A DNA stretch of 64,000 nucleotides from Macrolepiota albuminosa (Eukaryota > Basidiomycota > Agaricomycetes > Agaricales > Agaricaceae). The position numbers were made by a program, and so were the translations under genes. The stretch's first letter is position 1. Every line of letters starts with the position of its first letter. A model generated the notes under the pieces. It had not been told where the DNA came from. It worked only from the letters and a program-made list of their open reading frames with translations, and made no database searches. This document shows positions 9,571 through 20,372 of this stretch, in pieces. Location of the stretch: contig JAMWFC010000032.1 in assembly GCA_027475525.1 (NCBI GenBank), positions 1,054,001-1,118,000 on the forward strand, read 5' to 3'.

Positions 9571-9863
9571 TGTTGGAAGGAGGGATTGCGGGGTACGTGC
9601 CATTGCAGTGGAACGCATCACGTGGTGTGTGTGCTGCAGGGAGGAGGTAAATTTTCTGGAGAAAGAAACTATACAGTTGATAGGGATATTGATCGGAAAC
9701 GGATGCCCAGTACCTCAGTCGTCTATCATATTGACTGAGGTACGTACGAGCATTACCTTACTTCACACAGAAGCTGATGGGTAGTGTAGTATTATCTGTC
9801 AACAGGTACTTAGTGCAATATATATAGTCGTCTATCATATTGACTGAGTATTATCTATCAACA
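9571..9863 (+). repeat. Element E 5' LTR
   Basis: It starts TGTTGGAAGG and ends TATCAACA. It contains an 11-bp inverted repeat GTACCTCAGTC / GACTGAGGTAC (9710-9720 and 9733-9743). It matches the 3' LTR along its length with scattered transitions, so the insertion is not recent. Confidence 0.92.
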
Positions 9864-9876
9864 GGTTATGGGCCCC
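9864..9876 (+). promoter_or_regulatory. Element E primer binding site (initiator tRNA-Met anticodon arm type)
   Basis: GGTTATGGGCCCC directly follows the 5' LTR. Its reverse complement contains GGGCCCATAACC, which resembles the anticodon arm of initiator tRNA-Met including the CAU anticodon. Half-tRNA priming of this sort is known for copia elements. Confidence 0.6.
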
Positions 9877-9950
9877 AAGCAGCTCAACTAAACCAAACCA
9901 GACAACTCACCGACCCACCGAAAAACATGAACCAAAAAATCTGAAAAACC

Positions 9951-12017
9951 ATGTCAAACCCAGCACTCTTCATGCTACCAGCTGAAGAAAAATTTGATGA
10001 ATTGAACTGGTCGTCGTTTAAAACAATGATAATGGAGGCAGCCTGAGGAAGAGGCTTGCTCGAATACCTGACCGGGAATATCAAAAGGCCGAGCTCAAAG
10101 GACGAGGGGAGCGCCAGATGCATCGGGACACCAGGAGACCAACCAACATGGTGGGGAGCTGCAAACCCCATGATGGACAAGTGGATGCAATGTGACGTGT
10201 ACGCCCGCAGTATGGTAATCCTGAATGTGATCAACCCCATTGGGGCGGGAGTCAAACTCAACAGGACAGCAGCGAAAGCGTGGCAGTCACTAACTAAGCT
10301 CCACAGCGCCAAGTCAGACCTTGGCCTCCTCCAAGCGGAAGAGGAGCTCAACTCCATAAAATACTGGGATGGAGCAAACATCGAGAGCCACTTCAGGACG
10401 TTACATACCGCATGGACTAAAGCAAACAATCAGGGAGCAGGCATTGATGACCAAAGGTTCAGAGCATACATCATCAAATCCATGCCTAGCGCTTGGGCCC
10501 CTGTCACTGGTGCTCTGTTTGACTTGAAAATGTCAGCCAATGTAATAGTCAGACTAACGACCCATGCGTTACTACTCCATGGTGATAGGCTTCTACTCGG
10601 ACTGAGCGCATCAAGGGACATTATAGGCCAACCAACACTTGATGTATGGAGGACTCTAGCGACCAGTTGGGAATATAGAGCAGCCCTAGCTCTGGCAACC
10701 GACTACAGGATTTAGACATTTATCCTAACCACTAGCTACCAAGCCTTCAGCACACTCCATTCACCTATCCCAAGGACGAAGGAGGCTCATAACATATAGC
10801 GCTAACACGACAGTGGGAGAGGACTCTAACTAAACCCCGATCACTTCCAGAAGGAGCCAGCAGCAGGCACTGCCATTTGACGAGGCACTTCAATCAGAAG
10901 TCTAAAAGGATCAATGACGGCGGCACTGGATATACTTAAATCTGACATCTGGACCTGTCAGGAACTAATACAATGAGTAGCGCTGACACTAGCGCTCACG
11001 GCGTCTGTCGAGGATTTTCCGACCATACCCCAAAACAGCCTGGCCAATTGGAGTTAGAATAAAAGTGAGCAGACTCATGCAATTCTAAGCCAATATAGAG
11101 TCGCTGCTGGTCGCCGTGGGTCAGAACGCCGTTGGTCGCCATCATCTATGTGCAAAAGGTCGCCATTGACAGGTTGCCGTTAGAGGAAACCACGAGGAGA
11201 GGCGCTAGGAGGTAGCGCTGCAGGTGGACTTGTATCTGGACAAACACAGTAGCGCATAGTATATAAAATAGCTACTTTCCATGTATATAAAAAACAAATC
11301 GTAACCTCTTGAGCACCCAGTTACACTTAGCGTTCAAATCGCGCTAGCATTGCCTGACTTTGTCACCAAGCGCTAGCTTCGTCTATCTCGTCTTTGTCGT
11401 TTACGGTGCCACCTACGGGCACGCTATGCTGCGCTATTCGTTTTATTCTCTATAACTTCTCCTAAACTACGACACTTACCACTTGCTAGGTAGCACCCGA
11501 GGCGCTATCATTTAGCGCATCGCCCTATTACCTCTGCTTGAGCACACTGGGACCCTGCCGGGACTCCTCACAAACCCGTATGCCAGGCACTGGAGACAGC
11601 ATTGTACTGCGTATACATCCAGCGCACCCAACCACAGTTGGCGTCATCAACGGCCCTGCTGTCACTGCCCCAGCAAACTCGGTCCATGCATTTATAGTGC
11701 AAACAACACCCAACCAGAAAGATTGGGCAACCCTGAAGTGCGAGAACTGCAGTTGCATTGGGCACACAAAAGAAAAATGCTTCCAAAAGGGTGGAGGAAT
11801 GGAGGGTCAGTACCCAGAGTGGTGGAGGAATAAGGGTGCAACAACCACAACGTCATTGACCCCTAACACCACCCTATTAGTGCCAAACACTCCACAGGCA
11901 AACTCTGTGACTGCTGTATCCTCGGATAACAGCAGTAACACAAAATTTCTAGCATTTTCAATGCAGATACAGACCCCCCCCAACACTGTCACATACACAG
12001 ACTCAGCAGCTAGCTGA
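9951..12017 (+). pseudogene. Element E gag and start of protease, broken
   Basis: Copia-type Gag. The chosen ATG at 9951 opens MSNPALFMLPAEEKFD. An in-frame TGA follows at 10044, then a long Gag stretch (10056-10582). A B-family solo LTR interrupts it, and the reading resumes at 11650. A CCHC zinc knuckle (CENCSCIGHTKEKC) lies near 11740-11785. The protease motif DSAAS lies just before the TGA at 12015. Stops fit loss of an Arg (CGA) or Trp codon. It is not functional as read. Confidence 0.8.
10583..11649 (+). repeat. Solo LTR of family B inside element E gag
   Basis: About 1067 bp, starting TGATAGGCTTCTACTCGG and ending GTTGGCGTCATCA, collinear with the two LTRs of full-length element B. 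The flanks ATGG (left) and ACGG (right) are compatible with a 4-bp target duplication with one transition. No internal B sequence remains, so it formed by LTR-LTR recombination. The short ORF across its start is LTR sequence, not a gene. Confidence 0.9.
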
Positions 12018-15000
12018 CACTTCTTCACGGACAGATCGGATTTTGTGATGTATGACCCTCCCAGTGCCAACAACCTGGTCGGATTCACAGCCAAGGGACG
12101 AACGTTCTGGGTAGAGGGATGTGGCCAAGTACACAAGTGGGTGCGATATGGGGATGAAACAGTGCAGATCATGCTCAACAATGCATTACATGCCCCTGAC
12201 CTCTCATATAATCTCATATCCCTCAGGTGCCTAGTCTGCAAGGGAGTCAAAATTGAGCTGGAAGGCAACGGAGCAACCATGTGAACCCCGAATGGCACCC
12301 CCTTCATGAGGTGACGGCGCAATGTTCTTGGTCCCCTTCATCCAACCCCCAACGGCCCTTGCCACTTGGTCTCTCAACCAACCAGCCGACCTCAAGACGT
12401 GGCACTGCTGCCTAGCCCACGTCAGTGAGTCAACAGTCCACGATATGGCATGAGCTGAAATGGTTGAGAGGCTGGTGATCACTAAGGCTATGGTCAATGG
12501 GAAATGTGAGGACTGTATCCTCAGTAAACATGCATGATGCCCCTTTGATATGCAACCTGAACTGGAATTCACCCCATATGCACATGTGGCCTTTGATATC
12601 TGGGGTCCTGCCTGTGTCCAGACAACTGGCAGCAAGTCACTGATGCTCGTAGCCACAGATCAGGATGGCACCGAGTGTGCAACCTGGTACCTCACGAGTA
12701 AGACCACCAAGTCAAAAATAGTTTGTCTGGAGGTGTTTGACACTAGAGCTGAGACACAGTGGGTGTACAGAATCAAGTATATCTGCACAGATGGAGGCAC
12801 CGAATTTAACAATGAGCTCTGAGAAGGTTACTGCTGGAGGCAAGGGATCATACACAAGACCACCACCCCACACTCATCCCCTGCAAATGGCGTCGCTGAG
12901 AGGAGGAACCACACAATACTCAATCTCAGGCCACTACTGGGGCAAAGCGACGGCAACAGTGACTTACATCCTGGACCTAGTGCCTAGCTCAAGACATCTG
13001 GGGAAGACACCACACAAAATACGCACCAGAAAAAAACTGGATGTAACACACCTGCAACCATTCGGATGCACTGCATACGCAAAAGTCTCCAGCAAGGACG
13101 GTGGCAGCAAGGTGGATGCACGGTTGGTAAAAGCGGTGCTGATGGGATATTTTGGCCATGGAGATTATAAGCTACTCGAGTAGGAAACTGGATGAATATT
13201 CAGATCCCATGACATAATCTTTGAGGAGGGAAACACACACAGAACCCTCTCTGATGGTAGGACCAGCAACGCAGCAGACCTGTATGAGATCTTTGGGATC
13301 AATACAGGTGACGCCAATACCGACACACCACACATCCCCACTGACCCCAGGACCTGCACATCAGCACTACTGGATGGGCAATGGCACAAACCCAGCATGA
13401 TCATACCACGTAGATTGGGGAGACTGGCAGCCAAAAGAGCCATTACCCCTGGAACTCCTGGATTGCACCAGGAGGACCCAATCAATGATGTTGATGACCC
13501 TGGATCCAAAAGTGAGGAGGAGATGAGCACTTGCATACCCAGAGCTCTGTCAGCCACCACATGCAGTAACAACAAACTATGGGTCCCTAAGTCATACTCA
13601 GAAGCCATGATGCACCCCAACCTTTGAAAGGCCCCCATGGACCTCGAAATGGAGAAGATGCGCAAAGAAAAGGTGTGGTGTCTAGTGGAGAGACCTAAGG
13701 GCATGAGGACCATGAAAAACAGTGAACTTTTGCTCTGAAATTCGACGCAAATGGGAAGGTTGCAGGATGAAAAAGGCAAGGCTAGTCACAAAGGGTTTTT
13801 CCCAGATACTGGGGGTGGACTATTTTGCCACTTACATGTCAGTTGTGAAATACGAATCATTCCTGATTAACCTAGCAGTAGGAACAGTGTGTAATTACGA
13901 GATGTGGCAAATCAATTACACAAGCGCATACCTCAACACATCAACTCAGGTCCCGATACTCATGGAGCAGCCAGAAGGGTACGAAGTGAGGCCCAGCAAA
14001 GTTTATAAAGTCAACGTCAATGCCGGCAACTGGGTCCAGGGGGGCAACAACAATGAGTGCAATGAGAAGGGGGAAGCAATGAAGGATGATGAAAAAGGCC
14101 TGGTATCATTGCTTAATAAGGCCCTTTATGGCACGATGGACAGGGCAAATAATTGGTGGCACACCTTAAATGAGGACATGAAGCGACTAGATTACAAGAG
14201 ATCTGATGCTGACCAGTCAGTAAGATCCAGGGACAGGAACGGGGACAAAACAATCACTAGCACATATACGGATGACACATTGGGTATGTCATTGTCGAAG
14301 GAGGAGGCAACCAGAGCATGAGTGGAGCTTGGTGAGAAGTACGAGATAAAAGACCTTGGTGAGATAAAGTTTGTCCTAGGCATACATATCACCCATGACC
14401 AGGAGCAAAGAATGATCACGCTCGACCAAATGGAGTATCTGAAATGGACACTCGAGAAGTTCGGCATGTCAGACTGTACACCCAAATACACACCACTTCC
14501 TCCTGGCATTGTACTTAGTAGATCCCAGGCGCCGACTACTGAGAAGGACCGCCACTACATGATGGACAAACCTTACAGCAAAGTACTAGGCTCACTCATG
14601 TACGCACAAATAGGAACTCGACCCAACATAGCATACACCATCATGTCACTCAGCTGCTTCATGAGTAACCCAGGAAAAGTGCACTGGTTAGCGCTGACAC
14701 ATGTTATGCGCTACATAAAAGGAACAATTGACTACAAATTACGCTACAGCGGCCCCAGCTACAACAATTACATACCACATGAATATTACGACTTGGACTT
14801 TGTAGCAGATATCGATGCACATAAATCTATATTAGGAGGAGTATACATATAAGCCGGCGGCCCAATGTATTGGAGTGCCAAGTTCCAGGACACAGTGTCC
14901 ACATCAACGACAGAAGCCAAATACATCATCTTAGTAAGGGCAGGTGAGCAGGTACAATGGATGTACGTGGCCCTAGCAGAGATTGACATAGTGGTACTCC

Positions 15001-15239
15001 TGCCAGCTGACCTGAAAGGTGACAACAATGGCTCTATCACGATTGCAGAAAACAAACAAAACTATAATCGAGTCAAGCATATCAACATAAAACACCACTT
15101 CATCTGCCATGCTATTGAAGAGGGAAAGATCAGAATTGACTACATGTCCAGCACAGACAACCTCACTGACTTATTTACCAAGCCGCTAGCTCAACCCCTG
15201 CACCACAAGTTCTGCACTGCCCTCCACCTATGTAAGTGA
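12018..15239 (+). pseudogene. Element E copia pol (protease end, integrase, RT, RNase H), broken
   Basis: Recognisable in order: the rest of the protease; a GAG-pre-integrase zinc finger (H...H...CEDC, near 12400-12530); the integrase core with VAFDIWGP (12590), CTDGGTEFN (12786) and NGVAERRNH (about 12886); RT with ARLVTKGFSQ (13780) and a YTDD box (14267-14278); and RNase H with TEAKY (near 14914), NLTDLFTKPL and the stop at 15237. Many stops (for example after KHA near 12537, after FNNEL near 12822, at 14319 and at 14850) and frame changes disrupt it. Most stops are TGA. Confidence 0.85.
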
Positions 15240-15272
15240 TGATGTTTGACATATACCACGAGTCTGGGGGAG

Positions 15273-15565
15273 TGTTGGAAGGAGGGATCATGGAGTACAC
15301 GCCACTGCAGTGGAACACATCATGTGGTGTGTGTGCTGCAGGGAGGAGGTAAATTTTCTGAAGAAAGAAACTGTATAGTTGATAGGGATATTGATTGGAA
15401 GCGGATGCCCAGTACCTCAGTCGTCTATCATATTGACTGAGGTACATACGAGCATTACCTTACTTCACACAGAAGCTGATAGGTAGTGTAGTATTATCTG
15501 TCAACAGGTACTTAGTGCAATAAATATAGTCATCTATCATATCGACTGAGTATTATCTGTCAACA
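15273..15565 (+). repeat. Element E 3' LTR
   Basis: It starts TGTTGGAAGG right after the polypurine tract and ends TGTCAACA. It has the same GTACCTCAGTC / GACTGAGGTAC hairpin as the 5' LTR (15412-15445). Confidence 0.92.
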
Positions 15566-15753
15566 TATATGACAGTAAAGAACTACGTATGTATTATCAA
15601 TAACCCCATAATGAAACAATGAATGATATGTCCACTTACTACCTCAGTGTCTGTTGTGATGAGAGAAACAACTGAGGTAGTAAATGCCACGTCGACGCAT
15701 AGTATTCATGAATCACGTGATCACAAAGTTAAACTAAAATAATGCAGACAGAC
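15566..15753. other. Right flank of element E, short hairpin repeat
   Basis: This spacer contains 15641-15678, which begins ACCTCAGT and ends with its complement ACTGAGGT and largely matches 9517-9549. No coding potential is seen. Confidence 0.4.
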
Positions 15754-16053
15754 TCAGTCTAACAAGTATAAGAAGAAGGCATATCCAGATACACCTTGTT
15801 GGATATTTATATCTGAGGCCCAGCCTGCATTGACAAAACTGCAGCCAGTGGAGAACATTAGGCAAATAGGAGCAAAGTCCAATTGTGTCAAAAAATTATA
15901 TTTCAAAGCTAAGTTCATGGTGCCTGCCAGGTATTGTAGAACTCCTTTTGTGGCTAGTAAATGACCACAGTTAAGATTTAAATTGAACTGACCAAGACTT
16001 ATCACCGTGAATGCTATGTCAGGACATGTGCATAGACTTAGGTACAGAATCAA
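15754..16053 (-). pseudogene. Copia family H RT/RNase H junction fragment
   Basis: The minus strand encodes YLSLCTCPDIAFTVISLGQF, then a reverse-transcriptase thumb/connection (LLATKGVLQYLAGTM), then the RNase H start (SGYAFFLY). This is typical of Ty1/copia. It continues into 9460-9130 once element E and its flanks are removed. Confidence 0.7.
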
Positions 16054-16239
16054 TCCAACAAGATGCTGGTAATGGATTTTTATGTGTTCATCTTGGATGT
16101 CAAGAAGAGAGTTTCAATGCCATTCCTCCACCTCAATAACATCAGAGTCAACACACAAGGTTCCCTGCATGGAACTGGGATGCAGAATACTATGATGCAA
16201 TATAATGGCAAGAAAATCATGAATTCCTCTTGATACATG

Positions 16240-17018
16240 AACCACTACCTCCACCACTGCCTTTTTCTTATTCTGAAGATCCTCTAGAACCAAAACAGCC
16301 CCTGTAGAAGGTCAATGTTGGAGACATTGATGCTCATAGGGAGCAGGAGGTCAACCTTGCTCTGAACCTTGATTTGGACAAAGCTCTACTTCAAGTTGGA
16401 AGGGCTTTCATACAGGATGGGGCAGATATAGATGGCTATAAGGCTTTTCATGCAAATATTGTGGTGGCATGCAAAGTTGGAACTCATAATACTAATCCTT
16501 GATTATATTGAGATGCTGTAATGAGTAAGGATGCTGCTGAATGGCATCATGCCATGTGCAAAGAGATGAATTCTCTTAAGAACAATAGCATGTGGTGAGC
16601 AGTTTATTTACTCTCAGGCTGTTGTGCAATAGGCTTGTGTTGGGTCTTTAAGATTAAACACTTACTGGATGTTGCAATCAATCATTTCAAGGCACAAGTA
16701 GTGGCACAGAGTTTCAGCCAGCATCCTGGCATTGATTTCACCAAGACATTTGCACCAACAGCTCATTGAGCAGCTGTATGCACTGTTCTTGCTTTAGCAG
16801 CAATTGACAATATGCACCTAGAATCTGTCAATGTTTCTTCTGCATTCCTGTATGGAGACATTGATGCTGAGCTTTATATAAAATTTCTCAAAAGCTTCTC
16901 TAAGGAAGTTCCTTCTGACATTTAATGTAAGCTCAGTGAGGGCCCTCTCTGTGCAAAGCTTGAAAAAGGAATCTATGGTTTGAAACAGGGTGCCAATCTT
17001 TGGCACAGAAAGCTGCAT
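16240..17018 (+). pseudogene. Copia RT N-terminal fragment, decayed
   Basis: Plus-strand copia RT with stops: EWHHAMCKEMNSLKNNSMW, then VFKIKHL, AQSFSQHPGIDFTKTFAPTA, VNVSSAFLYGDIDAELY, and KLEKGIYGLKQGANLWHRKL. It lies head-to-head with the minus-strand H fragment. The two together span one RT but in opposite directions, which points to an inversion or two nested copies. Confidence 0.75.
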
Positions 17019-17380
17019 CAGGTGCTTCTAACCCACCTGTCCCTGACATCCTAATGCAATATACAGTAGAATTATAGTAAAATAGTAATGCAATTTCCTC
17101 TGTAACATAGATATAACTAATGCATCATGATGGTAATGCAATTTCTTCTGTAACATTACACATAACTAATGCATCACTTATGCATTTACAGTCAGCAATG
17201 TATTACTCAACTTTTAAATGCAGAAAAATGCATCAACAAGGGATTGAACAAATGATCTTTGGTGTAAATAAGCAAGAAATCAATGATATAACCAATACAC
17301 CACCATGCCATTTAAAAGAATGTAGGTTACAGAATATAGGTACTGTTGCAAGACCTGTCTAGTGCTCACACCAGTCAGCT
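17019..17380. other. Non-coding sequence with an imperfect direct repeat
   Basis: Two imperfect copies of a roughly 45-bp unit (TAATGCAATTTC-TCTGTAACA...ATAACTAATGCATCA) lie at about 17086-17128 and 17132-17178. No protein family is recognised. Confidence 0.45.
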
Positions 17381-17517
17381 GGTTAGGCCTTGGTTAGAGT
17401 TTTGTTAGTGTTAGATAGTTAGGGCTTAGTTAGAGGTTTGGTTAAGGCTTAGGACAGGGATATTTATTAAAGAGGAGCTTGTCTCTTCTTTACTACATGC
17501 ACTCTTTCACTTTAGTT

Positions 17518-17640
17518 AGCAAGGCAACTTGGTCAAATGGTTATTGCTGTTAATTATTATATGTTCAGGTTTGTGGTGCACATGTTTGAATCTTGGTATT
17601 GCTGTGTTTTAGTAATTGTTTTCTTGCCTTATTAATGCAT
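17518..17640 (+). repeat. Possible tRNA-like/SINE-like relic
   Basis: TTGGTCAAATGGTTA resembles a pol III A box (the tRNA-Ser-like TGGCCGAGTGGTTA after C-to-T and G-to-A changes), and GTTTGAATC downstream resembles a B box after CpG loss. The stems do not pair well, so it is not a working tRNA. Confidence 0.25.
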
Positions 17641-18720
17641 TAATTGCTGGTAGTTAAAACTACAGTTTTCATGCAACCAATGAAGCATGTTGGATAGTCA
17701 TGTGTACTGTCTAGAGAGGGTGTGAGTGAGACATGTCCCTAGTAGAGTCTCATCTTGATGCCTACTCTCTAGGTGAGCCAACAATTGTCTGGAGTAAAGT
17801 GTCATCAAAGATGACCACGACTTAGGTGTAGTGACTGTATCAATTTATAGCTATATTAGTCCTCCATCTATTGGTGATGATGCCCAAAAGTAGATTAGTA
17901 GCAAATATAGTTTACGGCTACTGACCTGTGTAACAATGTGTTGGGCACACTAAGATTGAGGGAGTCCCAGGCAGTTCCCAGAGAACAAGTTGGAAAAGAA
18001 GTTGAACGGCAAGATTTGGTGAAGGTTAATAATGATAGTTGGCAAGGGTGTGTAGTAAGGAAGGTGTACTAAAGACAAGATGCACCTAAAGGAGGTGGGA
18101 GGTGAATATGAGTAAGTGTGGCAAGAAGATGCAGTAAGGAAACTAGGGGCTTAGCAACGACTCAGCTGCATGATGCCTGCCATAAGTGCAAGACATGTAG
18201 GTTCTATAAGCATGACTGCAGCAAGCAGGCTAAAAGTATTAAGACAGTTGGCAACTATGAACTTAGTCAGCTCAAAAGAAATCCAAACTGTGAGGTGAAC
18301 TGAGAAGTGTAAACTGGGGTACTCTATTCTGTTTTAACTAATGACAATGGTAAATATTTATAGTAAAAATGAGTTCACTGTTGCTAAGCAACTAAGCATT
18401 GTCAAGGAGCGGTGAACTGGAAAGAATGTAAGTAGTCGCTGTACATTAAACTAAATACTGAGAAGTTAATGAGAAGACTGTCTGTCCAAGTAGAAAGAAA
18501 GCGCTAAGCAGCATCAGGCACTAAGATGAAACATCAAGCTGTCAATCACAGGGAAATACCATCATTCCAACTTATAAGCACTGCCACTGGCTAGTGATAC
18601 CACATGCTGTCTGAGTGATGCCATCTGTCAATGCTTGCTGACAGCATGATGCCCGCTGTCACTTGTCATTCCAGCTGCTGTCAGTGCTATCACTGATCAG
18701 ATACATTGCTTGCCATGCAT
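17640..18720. repeat. Decayed relic related to LTR family F
   Basis: Parts of 17930-18000 (GGGAGTCCCAGGCAG, CCCAGAGAACA) and 18540-18600 (AAGCACTGCCACTGGCTA) are collinear with the F copy at 26390-27030. The similarity is patchy and GC-poor, as expected for an old copy. No ORF is supported. Confidence 0.45.
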
Positions 18721-18728
18721 GGCTATTG

Positions 18729-18845
18729 GGAATGGCTTAAAATGGCTAAATTGTGTATGTCAAGTTTGGAACGAGTGCAGCAAGATGTCCAGAGCTGGTG
18801 CCAAACCTGCCGTTGATGCACCTAGCCTGTGTGGGGTCCTATCAT
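18729..18845 (+). repeat. Dispersed repeat J, copy 1
   Basis: It runs from AATGGCTTAAAATGGCTAAA to GTGTGGGGTCCTATCA. Related copies lie at 61669-61790 and 61840-61955. Confidence 0.65.
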
Positions 18846-19004
18846 TTTTCCTCAACTAAAAAATTGACTGTCCCTAGTCACTAAAAATAGTTACCATTAC
18901 CAATTTGTGACTGGTGGCCTGTGCATTTTCTGAATTCCACTTATAGTCATAGCATGTAAGTTGGGACTTCACCTTATTTTCTGAAAAATCCCTGGCACTC
19001 TTCT

Positions 19005-19240
19005 TGTAACAAAGTTACGAAGTTTAGAGAGCTTAGTGTGCACACACGACACTGAATCAGACCAGACCGGTCTATTGGCAATGTAGTATACACAAAAGTA
19101 AGCTGCTTTGTAAGCAGCTGGTAAACTAATTTATATAGTAATGTAAATTAATATTATATTATAATAAATATAATATAATAGTATCTACTGTAAAGTAAGT
19201 AAAGCTATGTGGCCAACGCCACATAGCGGACTACGCTACA
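19005..19240 (-). repeat. Element C 3' LTR
   Basis: On the plus strand it runs TGTAACAAAGTTAC...GACTACGCTACA. It holds two hairpins: GCTATGTGGC / GCCACATAGC (19204-19227) and AGCTGCTT / AAGCAGCT (19101-19119). Confidence 0.93.
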
Positions 19241-20218
19241 CACCCCCCAATCAGACCGAGCTACGGTCTTGAGATAATACGACGGTCATGCCGTCGGTAA
19301 GTTAGGGACAGGGGCAATGGGAGAGTCCCCAGGCTCCTGGAATGGATCGGCAGTCAAGTCGTCCATGTCGTAGTTGAGGAGTTCATCCTCAGGTGCGGGC
19401 GCATAGGAAGTACCCGAAGGCCCTGCTACTGGCAGGGAATCGTCATAGTCCTGCAGGGGGGACAGTGTGAGATTGGAGTCGATGGTCGACCCCGGACCAG
19501 GTGGTTGGGGATCAGGCAGATCCCCGGTGTCGGACGGGTACTGGCGCGTCCAGATTTCGTGGGCATGAATGTCTTGCCCGATGGAGAGGTGCATCCCTTT
19601 GGCAAGCGCGTCGTCGTATGCACGACGACTGTCCTGCTGCTGGAGCATCAGGCGTTGGCGATCGCCAATGGTGGCCTCGTGCCACCCATCCCACTGAGGG
19701 ATGGACTGGGGTGTACCGTAGTGGTCAAGGCGTTGTAGCCTCTTGTCGTCAATAGCAGCCGCCTCGTTGTAGAGCCGGCTGTTGCTGAAGAATAGATGGG
19801 CCAAGTAGGTGACCCTATAAGTGTACGTGTGGTCAGCCCAGCTGACCGGAATTTGATTGTGAAGAAGGACGCGTAACGTGTCCGAAGTGGTGAACACAGA
19901 AGCTGACGCTTCCAGGATGTCCACAGCCCGAACCTCGAAGGTAGGGTCGTCGGCGTGGAGAGGCTCAAAGGCTTGCCCTGTGGCCACCTCGTACTCAGCC
20001 ACGGCCTCTTTGTAGAGGCCTGGCCTGGCGAAGACGTAGGCCAGGTACTTGTGTACTGTGGCCTTGGAGGGGCAGCTGGCGCTGAGGGCGCGTACAAGCG
20101 CAAACCCAAAAAGGCTGCGCCAATGAATGCGCATGGCTTGGTCCATGGCCAGACCGGTCCACACATTGGACGTCCCAGGACATCCATAAAGGAGGGCATA
20201 TGAGCCCAGGTAGTCCAA

Positions 20219-20372
20219 GGCAAATGGTTGCTTTGGATCAGGGGGGGTAAGGCCGATGAAGGCAATTTTCCCTCCCTCTTTGCGGCGATAGAGCCGGCAA
20301 ATGGTTGCTTTGGATCAGGGGGGGTAAGGCCGATGAAGGCAATTTTCCCTCCCTCTTTGCGGCGATAGAGCC
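20219..20372. repeat. 77-bp tandem duplication in C ORF3
   Basis: Copies 20219-20295 and 20296-20372 are identical. It splits the ORF3 frame; the two halves are in phase if one copy is removed. Confidence 0.95.

Larger units (their letters stand above)
9571..15565 (+). mobile_element. Element E: Ty1/copia LTR retrotransposon, decayed, with nested solo LTR
   Basis: Two 293-bp LTRs (9571-9863 and 15273-15565, TGTTGG...CAACA) are flanked by the target duplication TATAT (9566-9570 and 15566-15570). The order integrase before RT identifies Ty1/copia. A polypurine tract (CTGGGGGAG) ends at 15272. The polyprotein has many stops, mainly TGA, and is split by a B-family solo LTR at 10583-11649. Confidence 0.92.
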
